The position numbers and the translations under genes were made by a program. The notes below the pieces were generated by a model, which was not told the origin of the DNA, did not search any database, and saw nothing but the letters and a program-made list of their open reading frames with translations. Shown in pieces: positions 1-9,651 of a stretch of 64,000 nt of DNA. This DNA is from Pedobacter sp. KBS0701 (GTDB lineage: Bacteria > Bacteroidota > Bacteroidia > Sphingobacteriales > Sphingobacteriaceae), in NCBI RefSeq assembly GCF_005938645.2, contig NZ_CP042171.1:496001-560000 (forward strand). Reading direction: 5' to 3'. Every line of letters begins with the position of its first letter. Within the stretch, counting starts at the first letter, position 1.

Positions 1-410
1 CATCACTTGCTTACGGTAGTTTTGTTGAACTGATCATTAACGTAAGGTCGATGAAACCTGGTAATGTGGTTAATAGTGCCACTGTTTCCATTGATGAGCC
101 AGATCCCGATCCATCAAATAACATTTCTGTGGATACCAAGGAAATTACTGGGCTTAAAATCCCAAATGTGTTTACTCCAAATGGTGATGGAAAGAATGAA
201 ACCTTTTTTATTGAGCGGTTGGACCTTTACAGCGAAAATCAGCTTACCATTATTAACCGCTGGGGAAGTACAGTTTATGAAAAGAAAGGCTATTTAAATG
301 ACTGGACAGCGAGTGGTCTGGTAGATGGAACTTATTTCTATGTGATTAAGGTGAAAACGGCAAGTGCTCAATGGCAGGAATTTAAAGGTTATGTAACCGT
401 AATGAGATAA
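1..410 (+). CDS. Type IX secretion C-terminal domain of a large secreted protein (5' end outside window)
   Basis: The reading frame is open from the first bases of the window, so this is the 3' end of a longer gene. The part before residue about 45 (counted from the ATG at 51) looks like the end of a DUF11-type repeat. The last ~85 residues match the gliding-motility-associated / T9SS type B sorting domain: the hallmark stretch IPNVFTPNGDGKNETFFI, then NRWGSTVYEKKGY, WTASGLVDGTYFYVIKV and a final FKGYVTV strand. This domain directs export through the type IX secretion system. The PorP/SprF gene starts 22 bp downstream, a common pairing in Bacteroidota. The N-terminal function cannot be seen here. 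Confidence 0.9.
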   Translation, partial: SLAYGSFVELIINVRSMKPGNVVNSATVSIDEPDPDPSNNISVDTKEITGLKIPNVFTPNGDGKNETFFIERLDLYSENQLTIINRWGSTVYEKKGYLNDWTASGLVDGTYFYVIKVKTASAQWQEFKGYVTVMR

Positions 411-432
411 ATGAAAGTTAAAATGTGAGGAT

Positions 433-1404
433 ATGAAAAAGATAGTTTTAACGACATTGTTTAATTTATTCTGCCTCTGTCTGTTTGCCCAGCAGAATGC
501 ACAGTTTGGACAATATATGTTTAATGGTTTGTATATCAATCCAGCTTATGCAGGCTACAAGGAAGAACTCTATATGCAGGCTTTCGTCCGGGCCCAATGG
601 ACGGGTATTCAGGGTGCTCCCCAAACGCTTTCCATATCGGTAGATGAAGCAGTTAAAGAAGAAAGTATGGGTTTGGGTTTATTGGTATCTAAAGATAAAA
701 TTGGTGCACAAAACTCGTTAAACCTATCCGGAAATTTTGCTTATCGTATTAAATTGAACCGTACTGAAACCAATGTACTTGCATTTGGTCTTGGAATTGG
801 TGTAATGCAGATGGGACTGAATGGAAGTTTACTAGATCCGACCGAAACTGGCGATAACAGGATTCCGACCGGATATGAAAGTAGGACTGTGCCCGATGTT
901 AGGGCAGGGGTACATTACTCGAACGAGAAATTCTTTATCGGTTTCTCTGCCAATAACTTGCTTGCGCAGTATCTTCCGGTTTTCAGAGATAATAATCTTC
1001 TTAGTATTACTTCCAAGCCGCATTTTTATTTAACTGCCGGTATGTTATTTCCAATGGATAATGATTTTAAGTTCAAGCCTACTTTTTTGATTAAAGATGA
1101 TTTGAATGGGCCAACTTCATTAGATCTCAATGCTTTTTTAATGATCAAGGAAAAGCTTTGGTTAGGTGTAGCGTATAGAACCTCTGTAAAACTTTATCCT
1201 AAGCCAGCACTGCAAAACGATTTAAGGGCAAGAAGTGCCATCGGACTCGTAACCGAATTTTTTGTCCGCGAAAACCTCCGGATTGGCTATGGTTACGACT
1301 ACAGTTTAAATAAATTGGGTAGCTATGATTATGGCTCACACGAAATTTCTATCGGTTATTATTTGCAAACCGCAAAAAGCAGAAGGCCAAAGTGTTACTT
1401 CTGA
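433..1404 (+). CDS. PorP/SprF family type IX secretion system membrane protein
   Basis: A 323-residue protein with an N-terminal signal peptide ending near CLFAQQ, followed by the family hallmark FGQYMFNGLYINPAYAG. Alternating amphipathic strands to the C-terminus fit an outer-membrane beta-barrel. Family knowledge: PorP/SprF proteins assist secretion or surface anchoring of T9SS type B cargo. The upstream gene encodes exactly such a cargo domain 22 bp away, so the two are probably co-transcribed and functionally paired (inference). Length is typical of the family. The ATG at 433 gives a normal signal peptide. Confidence 0.9.
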   Translation: MKKIVLTTLFNLFCLCLFAQQNAQFGQYMFNGLYINPAYAGYKEELYMQAFVRAQWTGIQGAPQTLSISVDEAVKEESMGLGLLVSKDKIGAQNSLNLSGNFAYRIKLNRTETNVLAFGLGIGVMQMGLNGSLLDPTETGDNRIPTGYESRTVPDVRAGVHYSNEKFFIGFSANNLLAQYLPVFRDNNLLSITSKPHFYLTAGMLFPMDNDFKFKPTFLIKDDLNGPTSLDLNAFLMIKEKLWLGVAYRTSVKLYPKPALQNDLRARSAIGLVTEFFVRENLRIGYGYDYSLNKLGSYDYGSHEISIGYYLQTAKSRRPKCYF

Positions 1405-1647
1405 TAATCAGATACCTCTAAGCCAAATTTCTGGTTTTAGCTTTTCATCGGCTAGCCTAAATTTCTTTGAACATATACTATTTTGCTATTCACTTTTTCT
1501 GTAAAAAATTAACAAAATAAATATTGTAAAGTGCTTCGCCGGAAATTTTCGTGTTTTATTTGTCACGTTATGTTGCTTATACTCCATTCGGTTGTTTGAT
1601 TTTTGACCAATGTATAAACAAACAAATATTCAGTCTGTTAAAGAATA

Positions 1648-1998
1648 ATGTCAAATCATTCAGGCAATCTTTATGTAAAAAAGTTACCCTTCCAAATAAG
1701 TGTTGGTCAGGGATCTGGTTTATCCGGCGATAAGCTCTTTTTTACTACAGCAATAGCGGATGATCGTGGTGCATTTAAGGCCCTCTACAAGAGGTATTCG
1801 GCAGCAATTTATGGTAATATTATTCGGCGTGTAGGCGATGAAGAAAAAGCTAAATTAATCTTAGAGGAAACATTCTGTGAAGCATGGCATTCTTTCCCAC
1901 AATTTGATGAGACTAAATTCAGAATTTTTACCTGGATAAATCAGTTTGCGATTCAAAACATTAAGAAATCTACATTTCAAAGCTTGGAAACAGCATAA
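1648..1998 (+). CDS. Orphan sigma-70 region 2-like protein
   Basis: A 116-residue protein. Residues from about 35 onward resemble region 2 of ECF sigma factors: FKALYKRYSAAIYGNIIRRV, then EEKAKLILEETFCEAWHSF and FRIFTWINQFAIQNIKK. The frame stops just after region 2, so the region 4 (-35 recognition) helix-turn-helix is absent. No matching region 4 follows in the next 700 bases in any frame. The first ~30 residues have no recognisable domain. It could be a decaying sigma gene or a stand-alone core-binding protein; the sequence alone does not decide. Confidence 0.65.
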   Translation: MSNHSGNLYVKKLPFQISVGQGSGLSGDKLFFTTAIADDRGAFKALYKRYSAAIYGNIIRRVGDEEKAKLILEETFCEAWHSFPQFDETKFRIFTWINQFAIQNIKKSTFQSLETA

Positions 1999-2363
1999 TG
2001 GGTTCATTAATTTAGCTTATTTTTATATTTCATTCTTAATTACTATTCTTAATGATTTAAAGTTTATCTCTATTGGTGTATGCCTGAATCCTGAAAGGTA
2101 TTTTGGTAAACGATGTATTAAATAATTTCAGCTGGTTATGTCATATAACTTCCGGATTTATCCAGGAAATAAAAATGTGTGGGTCTTTAATCGTGAAGAA
2201 TAAATACACATTATCTTCTATTGATAATAATGTTATGCTTTTTTTGTGGTATCAGGTTTGGCGAGGGGGTGAAGATTGCGGTGGCTGTGGGGGCGACTAA
2301 TAATTTTTTTTGCAATAACTTAAAATCTTCATCAAATCTTAATCTTTCTGCCGTAATATTGTA

Positions 2364-2453
2364 GGCATAAGGGGTGAGAGCCTTATACCAACTTCATAAG
2401 TTGAGAGCGTTAATTTAGATAGGGGATGTAGCCAGTGGCTACATCCTTTTTTT
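2364..2453 (+). ncRNA. Candidate small structured RNA, three hairpins in series
   Basis: In a 735-bp gene-free gap (1999-2733), three inverted repeats follow one another: 2364-2372 with 2381-2389 (one mismatch), 2389-2394 with 2398-2403, and 2424-2434 with 2436-2446, the last followed by a run of T. A terminator with no convincing gene in front of it suggests a short independent transcript or a structured 3' end. No known RNA family was recognised. The rest of the gap, including a weak 65-codon frame at 2103-2300, shows nothing I can support. Confidence 0.4.
2424..2453 (+). terminator. Rho-independent terminator
   Basis: Perfect inverted repeat GGATGTAGCC / GGCTACATCC with a tiny loop (2424-2446), followed by an uninterrupted T run. 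Confidence 0.75.
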
Positions 2454-2733
2454 GTTCTGGGTTTGGATATGATTGTTATGACCAAAGTTTGCAGTTGGTT
2501 TTCTTCCGGTTTTTAATAATCAGTTACTTTGTTCCAATGGTTTATTCTCTGGTGATCTTTCTCTGCCTTATAGAATGTGGTAAACATTAAAGACCATCCT
2601 TCGGAGAAAGGAAGGTTCTGCAATGATCGTCAATTAAATAGTCGGTATCGATAATACTTTTGTTGCCCGCGAAGTAGATTTATTGCAAGGTATTTTGAAA
2701 TAAGTGATGAAATAATTTTGGAATTAATTTATG

Positions 2734-3957
2734 CTAGTCGGTTATCGGCATGCTTTCTAATTTAGGTAACGAAATAAAAAAAGAGCTACCTAAATCTTTA
2801 CCTGCGCTATTTGCCCAAACCTTGCCACCATGCAGTTGCACGAGTGTTTTAACAATATAAAGTCCAATGCCATTAGAGCGTTCTTTTGCAGTTGGTACTG
2901 ACGATAGTTTGGCGAACTTGGTAAACAATTTGGCGATATCGTCGGTGGTCATGCCTAAACCATAGTCTTTAAATTCAAACACAATATTGCTGTCCTCTGC
3001 GGTACAAATTATCTCTATGGTTGCACACATGTGCGAATATTTAATCGCATTGCTGAGCAGGTTATTGAAAACATCATTGATGCGTTCCTGATCTACCTGG
3101 ATATAACCATCTGTTTGGCAATTTATTTTGAGCGTTTGTTGTTTTTGTTTTAAGGTAAAATCAAAAGTTGTGACCACTGCCTGTAGTAAATCCATTACTT
3201 TAACGGTTTTAAATTCGAGGTCAATAGCGGCATTCTCGTTTTTGGCCTCGTTGAGCAGATTATTCATTGTTAGCTCAATTTTGCGACCAGTGTGCTCAAT
3301 TTTGTTGCCTAATGATGCAAGTTTTTCCTGGGAAAGCAAATTTTTGTCCAATAGTTGCCCATAAGCAATCAAAGAAGTAGCTGGGTTTTTCATGTCGTGG
3401 GCCAAGCGATGCAAACGGTCATCGTAAGCGCGTACAGAAATACGGTTAATTAGTCGCGATTCGAGTTTTTCGAGGGTAATCCGGGCTAACCACTTCAATA
3501 CGCTTAGCTGGTCTTGTTTAATATCGTACCTGGGTTTATCGTCCATTACGCTAACCGTTCCAATTACAAAACCTTCCATAGTGGTAATTGGTGCGGCTGC
3601 ATAAAATCGGATTCCGTTATTTATTTTAACGTAGGCGTTATCTTTTACCTCTATACAAGTTTCGGTATTCTCGATCAGGGTGATGTCTGCCGATTTTGAA
3701 GCAATGGTGCATAAGCTATCTTCTTTATTGATTATTGAAACCTGTATCGGGCTGGTATTGGCTTTAAGATATACCTGAGTTTTGTCAATAAATGAAACAA
3801 ATGATCCTGCTGCTTTAAAGGTGATCTTCGCTATCTCGGCAATCAGATCGAAAAGAAGTTCGGGCGGTGTATCAATAATGTCATAACGCTTAAGCTTATT
3901 AAGGCGCTGTGATTCATATTCAGATGTGGTATTTGAGGGCTTGCTAAACTTACTCAT
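2734..3957 (-). CDS. GAF domain sensor histidine kinase
   Basis: A 407-residue soluble kinase with no membrane segment. Residues ~25-165 form a GAF-type domain (FYAAAPITTMEGFVIGTVSV is typical). The dimerisation/phosphoacceptor segment HRLAHDMKNP places the phospho-histidine at H187. The HATPase domain shows the N box NDVFNNLLSNAIKYS, G1 DYGLGM, an F-box-like LFTKFAKLS and G2 GIGLYIVKTLVQLHGG. No response regulator lies beside it, so it is an orphan kinase here. It may sense a small molecule or act as a light/redox-type sensor; the ligand cannot be inferred. Confidence 0.88.
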   Translation of the reverse strand: MSKFSKPSNTTSEYESQRLNKLKRYDIIDTPPELLFDLIAEIAKITFKAAGSFVSFIDKTQVYLKANTSPIQVSIINKEDSLCTIASKSADITLIENTETCIEVKDNAYVKINNGIRFYAAAPITTMEGFVIGTVSVMDDKPRYDIKQDQLSVLKWLARITLEKLESRLINRISVRAYDDRLHRLAHDMKNPATSLIAYGQLLDKNLLSQEKLASLGNKIEHTGRKIELTMNNLLNEAKNENAAIDLEFKTVKVMDLLQAVVTTFDFTLKQKQQTLKINCQTDGYIQVDQERINDVFNNLLSNAIKYSHMCATIEIICTAEDSNIVFEFKDYGLGMTTDDIAKLFTKFAKLSSVPTAKERSNGIGLYIVKTLVQLHGGKVWANSAGKDLGSSFFISLPKLESMPITD

Positions 3958-4191
3958 GAATGAGGACTGTTTTAAAATTCACGATGATCATGATTTCTAA
4001 CAAATATAAAGCAAAGAAGTTTTATTCCGGAATTTAGCTTATTCTGATGGGGAATGTTTCAGAATAATGAATCTTAATCGTAAAAGTCCACAGTTGGGTT
4101 GAAAGGAATCTGTGTTCTTAATTTACTGCATTGCAGTTTTGGTTCTGTATTACTTTACTTTTTTAAATTAATAAAATCCCCATATAAAAGA

Positions 4192-4225
4192 AAAGAGATA
4201 CTCCATCCAGACGTATCTCTTTTTT
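4192..4225. terminator. Bidirectional terminator-like hairpin
   Basis: Arms AAAGAGATAC (4192-4201) and GTATCTCTTT (4213-4222) are perfect complements with an 11-base loop. T runs occur on both sides, so it could stop transcription on either strand. Confidence 0.6.
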
Positions 4226-4344
4226 CTAACCAAATATAAACCTGTTATGAGCCAGGCTTTGTCTTTAACTTTCTTTCTAAACCGGGGTCTATCCAGAAGG
4301 TGATTTATCTTTTTTTATTGTTAACAAACATCGTTCCGTTTATT
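4192..4344 (-). ncRNA. Candidate small RNA with its own promoter, operator and terminator
   Basis: This lies inside the 815-bp gene-free gap 3958-4772. Reading the minus strand: a palindromic operator (4390-4372), a perfect Bacteroidota -7 box TATATTTG (4358-4351), about 150 bases with no meaningful open frame, then a 10-bp hairpin (4222-4213 with 4201-4192) followed by a T-rich tail. The start is placed about 7 bases after the -7 box (inference). The hairpin also works as a terminator on the plus strand, so direction rests mainly on the promoter and operator. No known RNA family was recognised. 4400-4700 is very AT-rich with nothing further to call. Confidence 0.45.
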
Positions 4345-4350
4345 ACTCTA

Positions 4351-4358
4351 CAAATATA
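4351..4358 (-). promoter_or_regulatory. -7 promoter box for the candidate small RNA
   Basis: TATATTTG on the minus strand is an exact match to the Bacteroidota TAnnTTTG element. It lies 13 bases downstream of the operator at 4372-4390, so the expected -33 position falls in the operator. Confidence 0.5.
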
Positions 4359-4371
4359 GTAAAAAAAATGA

Positions 4372-4390
4372 TAGTGTAAAAAATACACTA
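4372..4390. promoter_or_regulatory. Palindromic operator, copy 1 (TAGTGTA-A5-TACACTA)
   Basis: Perfect 7-bp arms around five A. The core GTGTA-A5-TACAC is identical to the copies at 7628-7646 and 9536-9554. It is the only copy not next to a protein gene start. The probable binder is the NUDIX/winged-helix regulator encoded at 7721 (inference from proximity and repetition). Confidence 0.65.
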
Positions 4391-4702
4391 AGAAAATTTT
4401 AAGTATTTTTTTTGTCATTTTTTATTTCTTGTCCTTTTTTCATGAGCTTTTGGGATTTAAAATGATGGTATTGCAAATATAGGGTTAAAATATGTTAACA
4501 AATTGTTAAATATTATCAATTTATGGTATTATTTAGTCAAATATTGGTTGGTTGTTGGTTAAAAATTAATTTAGCATGATTTTTTTTAAATTATTCTGTT
4601 TTTTATGCTTTCTAAATGAATTTTTAATGTAAGAATTTAATAAAATTATTTTTTTATGTGATTTTAAAAAGTGGTTTTACAGGTGAAAATCATATTTAAG
4701 AC

Positions 4703-4733
4703 AAAAAGGCAACATTAATTGAATAATGTTGCC
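4703..4733 (-). terminator. Terminator of the pfkA-kinase-gapA operon
   Basis: Inverted repeat GGCAACATTA (4708-4717) / TAATGTTGCC (4724-4733), followed on the minus strand by a T run at 4707-4703, 40 bp after the gapA stop. Confidence 0.75.
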
Positions 4734-4772
4734 CTTTATATGATTTAAAATATCGCTTAAAGCATTTTTCCG

Positions 4773-6621
<1,849 letters not shown>

Positions 6622-6622
6622 A

Positions 6623-7609
6623 TTATATTGAAAGTACCTCTGTCATTTCCATTAAATCGGGTTCGAGTTTAAAAGAATGAGCCGTTAAAGCCTCTCTTAT
6701 GCTGGTTAATTTTATTTCATTTCCTTTTAAACCTACCATTTGCTCCGTTTCGCCTGCAATTAACGCATTTACTGCGGCAAAACCTAAACGACTGCCCAAA
6801 ATTCTGTCAAAACTGCTTGGACTACCGCCTCTTTGGAGGTGGCCAAGAATGGTTACTTTGGTATCGTAATGATCAAAAGTTTCCTTTACTTTTTTGGCAA
6901 TATCGTAAGCACCACCTTGTTTATGGCCTTCGGCCACGATAACGATACTTGATGATTTTTTGGTTGCTGCGCCTAAGGCCAGTTTATCAATCAATTCATT
7001 AACACTGGTTTCCTTTTCCGGTAACAATACCGCTTCTGCACCGCAGGCAATCGAACTTCTTAAGGCAATACAGCCAGAATCGCGGCCCATTACCTCTATA
7101 AAGAATAACCGGTCGTGTGCATCAGCAGTATCCCTGATTTTATCAATCGCTTCGATTACAGTGTTAATAGCTGTATCGTAACCTAAAGTAAAATCAGATC
7201 CAACTAAATCGTTATCAATAGTTCCGGGTATACCGATTACCTTAACGCCAAAAGTTTCCGAAAAACGTTTAGCTCCGGTGAATGTTCCGTCGCCACCGAT
7301 TACCACTAATCCATCGATGTCGTTTTTCTTTAAGTTATTGTAGGCAATCTGCTGACCTTCGTCTGTCTTAAATTCTAAACAGCGTGCCGTTTTTAATATG
7401 GTACCGCCCAAGTGTAAAATATTACTTACAGAACGGGCGTCCATTGGTTTTATGTTGTCGGTTATTAAACCCTGGTAACCTTGCATTACACCAAACATGT
7501 TAATGCCATGGTAAATTCCGGTACGAACAACAGCTCTGATTGCTGCATTCATTCCAGGGGCATCGCCTCCGGAAGTTAGTACAGCTATATTTTTTATATT
7601 TGGTTCCAT
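6623..7609 (-). CDS. pfkA: ATP-dependent 6-phosphofructokinase
   Basis: Phosphorylates fructose-6-phosphate to fructose-1,6-bisphosphate, the committed step of glycolysis. 328 residues, normal for bacterial PfkA. Visible motifs: ATP loop LTSGGDAPGMNAAIR (from residue 11), GGDGTFTGA (Gly-Asp-Gly typical of ATP-type enzymes), the catalytic GTIDNDL, the substrate segment EVMGRDSGCIAL and LGHLQRGGSPSSFDR. First gene of a three-gene operon. A -7-like box TATATTCG (7627-7620) abuts the operator at 7628 and lies about 10 bases before the ATG, so the mRNA should have almost no leader (inference). Confidence 0.96.
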   Translation of the reverse strand: MEPNIKNIAVLTSGGDAPGMNAAIRAVVRTGIYHGINMFGVMQGYQGLITDNIKPMDARSVSNILHLGGTILKTARCLEFKTDEGQQIAYNNLKKNDIDGLVVIGGDGTFTGAKRFSETFGVKVIGIPGTIDNDLVGSDFTLGYDTAINTVIEAIDKIRDTADAHDRLFFIEVMGRDSGCIALRSSIACGAEAVLLPEKETSVNELIDKLALGAATKKSSSIVIVAEGHKQGGAYDIAKKVKETFDHYDTKVTILGHLQRGGSPSSFDRILGSRLGFAAVNALIAGETEQMVGLKGNEIKLTSIREALTAHSFKLEPDLMEMTEVLSI

Positions 7610-7627
7610 CTTTATAATACGAATATA

Positions 7628-7646
7628 GTGTGTATTTTTTACACTA
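7628..7646. promoter_or_regulatory. Palindromic operator, copy 2, in the pfkA / NUDIX-regulator divergent region
   Basis: Core GTGTA-T5-TACAC (7630-7644), the reverse complement of the core in copies 1 and 3; the outermost pair on the pfkA side is imperfect. It directly abuts the pfkA -7-like box and lies 75 bp before the regulator start, so one bound protein could control both directions. Confidence 0.7.
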
Positions 7647-7720
7647 AGTAATTTATTTTATTTTTTTTACTTAATATTGAAAGTCATACCTTTATCTGCT
7701 TAAAATAACTAAATTTTACT

Positions 7721-8410
7721 TTGGAACAAATTTTACCTCATTTAGATTCTGTATTCTCGATAGATTGCGTTTTGTTTGGATTTGATGGTAAGGAATTAAA
7801 AATCCTGCTAATTGAAAGGAATGAAGAACCATTTAAAGATTGGTGGGCATTGCCTGGTAACATTGTTGGCCCTGATGAAAGTTTAGATCAATCAGCCTCC
7901 CGGATTTTATACGAACTTACCGGTTTGCGCGGTATTTACATGGAGCAGTATTACGCTTTTGGCGATCCGCACAGGCACCCGCAAGGTAGGGTAATTACTT
8001 TGGCATACTATGCTTTAATCCGTTTGGGGGGAGATAAAGAACTCCGCCCGATCAGTACCTATGCCAAGCGGGCCAATTGGTTACCGATTACGGATCTGCC
8101 CAAACTGGCTTTTGATCACCAGAAAATTTATGATAAAGGATTAGAAAAAATAAAACGCCGGATTAAACACCAGCCTATTGCTTTCGAACTCCTGCCGGAG
8201 AAATTTACCTTAACACAATTGCAACATGTGTATGAGTTGGTTTTGGGTAAAAAACTGGATAAACGCAACTTTAGAAAGAAGATTGTAAGTTTCGGGGTAT
8301 TAAAAGAACTCGACGAAAAACAAAAAGGTGTATCGTACCGTGCAGCTACTTTGTACCGCTTTGATAAACGTAAATACGCGAAACTTTTTGGCAAGGAGAT
8401 TTCGTTCTAG
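7721..8410 (+). CDS. NUDIX-domain transcriptional regulator (NrtR/AraR-like, winged helix C-terminus)
   Basis: A 229-residue protein: Nudix fold at residues ~10-145, winged helix at ~150-229 (FTLTQLQHVYELVLGKKLD then NFRKKIVSFGVL). The Nudix box is degenerate: GPDESLDQSASRILYELTG has I and L where two of the catalytic glutamates of REUxEExGU should be, as in regulators that bind a nucleotide-sugar or sugar-derived ligand without hydrolysing it. The start is TTG; no ATG occurs in frame until residue 74, and the N-terminus MEQILPHLDSVFSIDCVLFG fits the family. Divergent from pfkA with a shared operator, so autoregulation and control of the glycolytic operon are likely. Confidence 0.85.
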   Translation: MEQILPHLDSVFSIDCVLFGFDGKELKILLIERNEEPFKDWWALPGNIVGPDESLDQSASRILYELTGLRGIYMEQYYAFGDPHRHPQGRVITLAYYALIRLGGDKELRPISTYAKRANWLPITDLPKLAFDHQKIYDKGLEKIKRRIKHQPIAFELLPEKFTLTQLQHVYELVLGKKLDKRNFRKKIVSFGVLKELDEKQKGVSYRAATLYRFDKRKYAKLFGKEISF

Positions 8411-8480
8411 CGTTGAGCGGAGGGAGTTTGGCGTTGAGCTGGAACTAAAGACCAAAAGCAATATGGCTTTTTATAAATAA

Positions 8481-8518
8481 AAAAACCCGGTTTGAAATTT
8501 CAAACCGGGTTTTTTTTG
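8481..8518. terminator. Strong bidirectional terminator
   Basis: A perfect 34-base palindrome (8481-8514) with a CCCGGTTTGAA-type stem flanked by A and T runs. It sits between the convergent NUDIX regulator and the BadF-type kinase and serves both. Confidence 0.85.
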
Positions 8519-8571
8519 CTTGTTTATTATATACGACTCCGGACTAAAGACTCCAGACTTAGGACTGAAGA

Positions 8572-9432
8572 CTAAGCCTTAGGCGCTAACTCCAGGTGAT
8601 AATGTACCAGGTCATCTATAGGTGAGCGGATAATTTTACCCACCCCCATTTCGTAACGGTCGGCTACAATACTTAAAATATCACGGAAACTATAACCTAC
8701 TGAACCTACACAGTTCAATTTGTGGTCTTTGTAGTTGGGATAGTGAATGACCAAAGCTTCGAAAAATGCAGTAAAAGCATAATCGATGGTAGCAAAAGCA
8801 TAATCTTCGTAATTATCTTTAAAATCGTATAAGAATTTACTAAAGCTTGCGCAGAAACGGTTTGGCAATGGCTTATTGTAAATGTTATCGAAAATATCTT
8901 CGTTGGTTAAAGCATAATTATCGTAAAAAGCTTCGCGTAGTCCTTTTGGCATGTAACCTTTCATGTAATCGCTTAAAATACGTTTACCAATATACGAACC
9001 GCTACCTTCATCACCCAGGAAATAACCCAATGAATCGATGTTCATGGTAATTTCAGATCCATCATACAGGCATGAGTTTGTTCCTGTGCCTAAAATAGCA
9101 GCAAATCCTGGTTCGTTTCCAAGGAGCGCTCTGGATGAAGCAAGTAAATCATGGCCTACAAAGATTTTTGCATTAATGAAGATCTCTTGCATGGCATCAG
9201 CCACAATCTTAACATTTGCAGGTGTAGAACAGCCGGCACCGTAGTAATAAACTGCTGTCAATTTCTCTCTTTCCAAGTGGTCTGGAAGAGTCTCATTCAA
9301 AGACTTTACAATGTACTCTCCTTTTGAAAAATATGGATTGTAACCTTCGGTGTTAAAGTAAATTTTTCTGCCGGCCTCGTTAATCAAACACCAATTTGTT
9401 TTGGTAGATCCGCCGTCTGCAATTACTATCAT
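8572..9432 (-). CDS. BadF/BadG-type kinase, N-acetylglucosamine kinase-like
   Basis: A 286-residue ASKHA-fold sugar kinase. PHOSPHATE-1 IADGGSTKTNWCLI with its aspartate, GTGTNSCLYDG and GDEGSGSYIGKR are intact, so catalysis is expected, probably on N-acetylglucosamine or a related amino sugar (family knowledge). I chose the ATG at 9432, which gives the typical MIVIADGGSTKTNW start, over an in-frame GTG 24 bases upstream. The palindromic operator lies 104 bp upstream and a weak TACTTTTA -7 box about 45 bp upstream. The family includes other substrates, so the substrate is uncertain. Confidence 0.85.
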   Translation of the reverse strand: MIVIADGGSTKTNWCLINEAGRKIYFNTEGYNPYFSKGEYIVKSLNETLPDHLEREKLTAVYYYGAGCSTPANVKIVADAMQEIFINAKIFVGHDLLASSRALLGNEPGFAAILGTGTNSCLYDGSEITMNIDSLGYFLGDEGSGSYIGKRILSDYMKGYMPKGLREAFYDNYALTNEDIFDNIYNKPLPNRFCASFSKFLYDFKDNYEDYAFATIDYAFTAFFEALVIHYPNYKDHKLNCVGSVGYSFRDILSIVADRYEMGVGKIIRSPIDDLVHYHLELAPKA

Positions 9433-9535
9433 TTTATTTATTTTTGGTTTTAGCACGATAAAAGTATAAAAAGTCTTATATTTTGTATCCTTTTTTTTAA
9501 TAATTTTTTAACAATTTGTTGTTGTCGAAAATTAA

Positions 9536-9554
9536 GTGTGTAAAAAATACACTA
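9536..9554. promoter_or_regulatory. Palindromic operator, copy 3, upstream of the BadF-type kinase
   Basis: Core GTGTA-A5-TACAC (9538-9552) with one imperfect outer arm. It lies between the minus-strand kinase (start 9432) and the plus-strand threonine aldolase-like gene (start 9652) and could affect either. Confidence 0.65.
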
Positions 9555-9651
9555 TATAGGGCATTTAATGGCCGAAAAACCTTAAAATTATACCAGAAAG
9601 GGCAATGGTATTTTTTTTATTGTCAACAATATTTTACAACAAAATAGCGAA

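Noticed and set aside
2103..2300. 65-codon open frame
   Set aside because: TTG-type start, odd cysteine/glycine-rich end, no protein features, and next to the hairpin series; likely noncoding.
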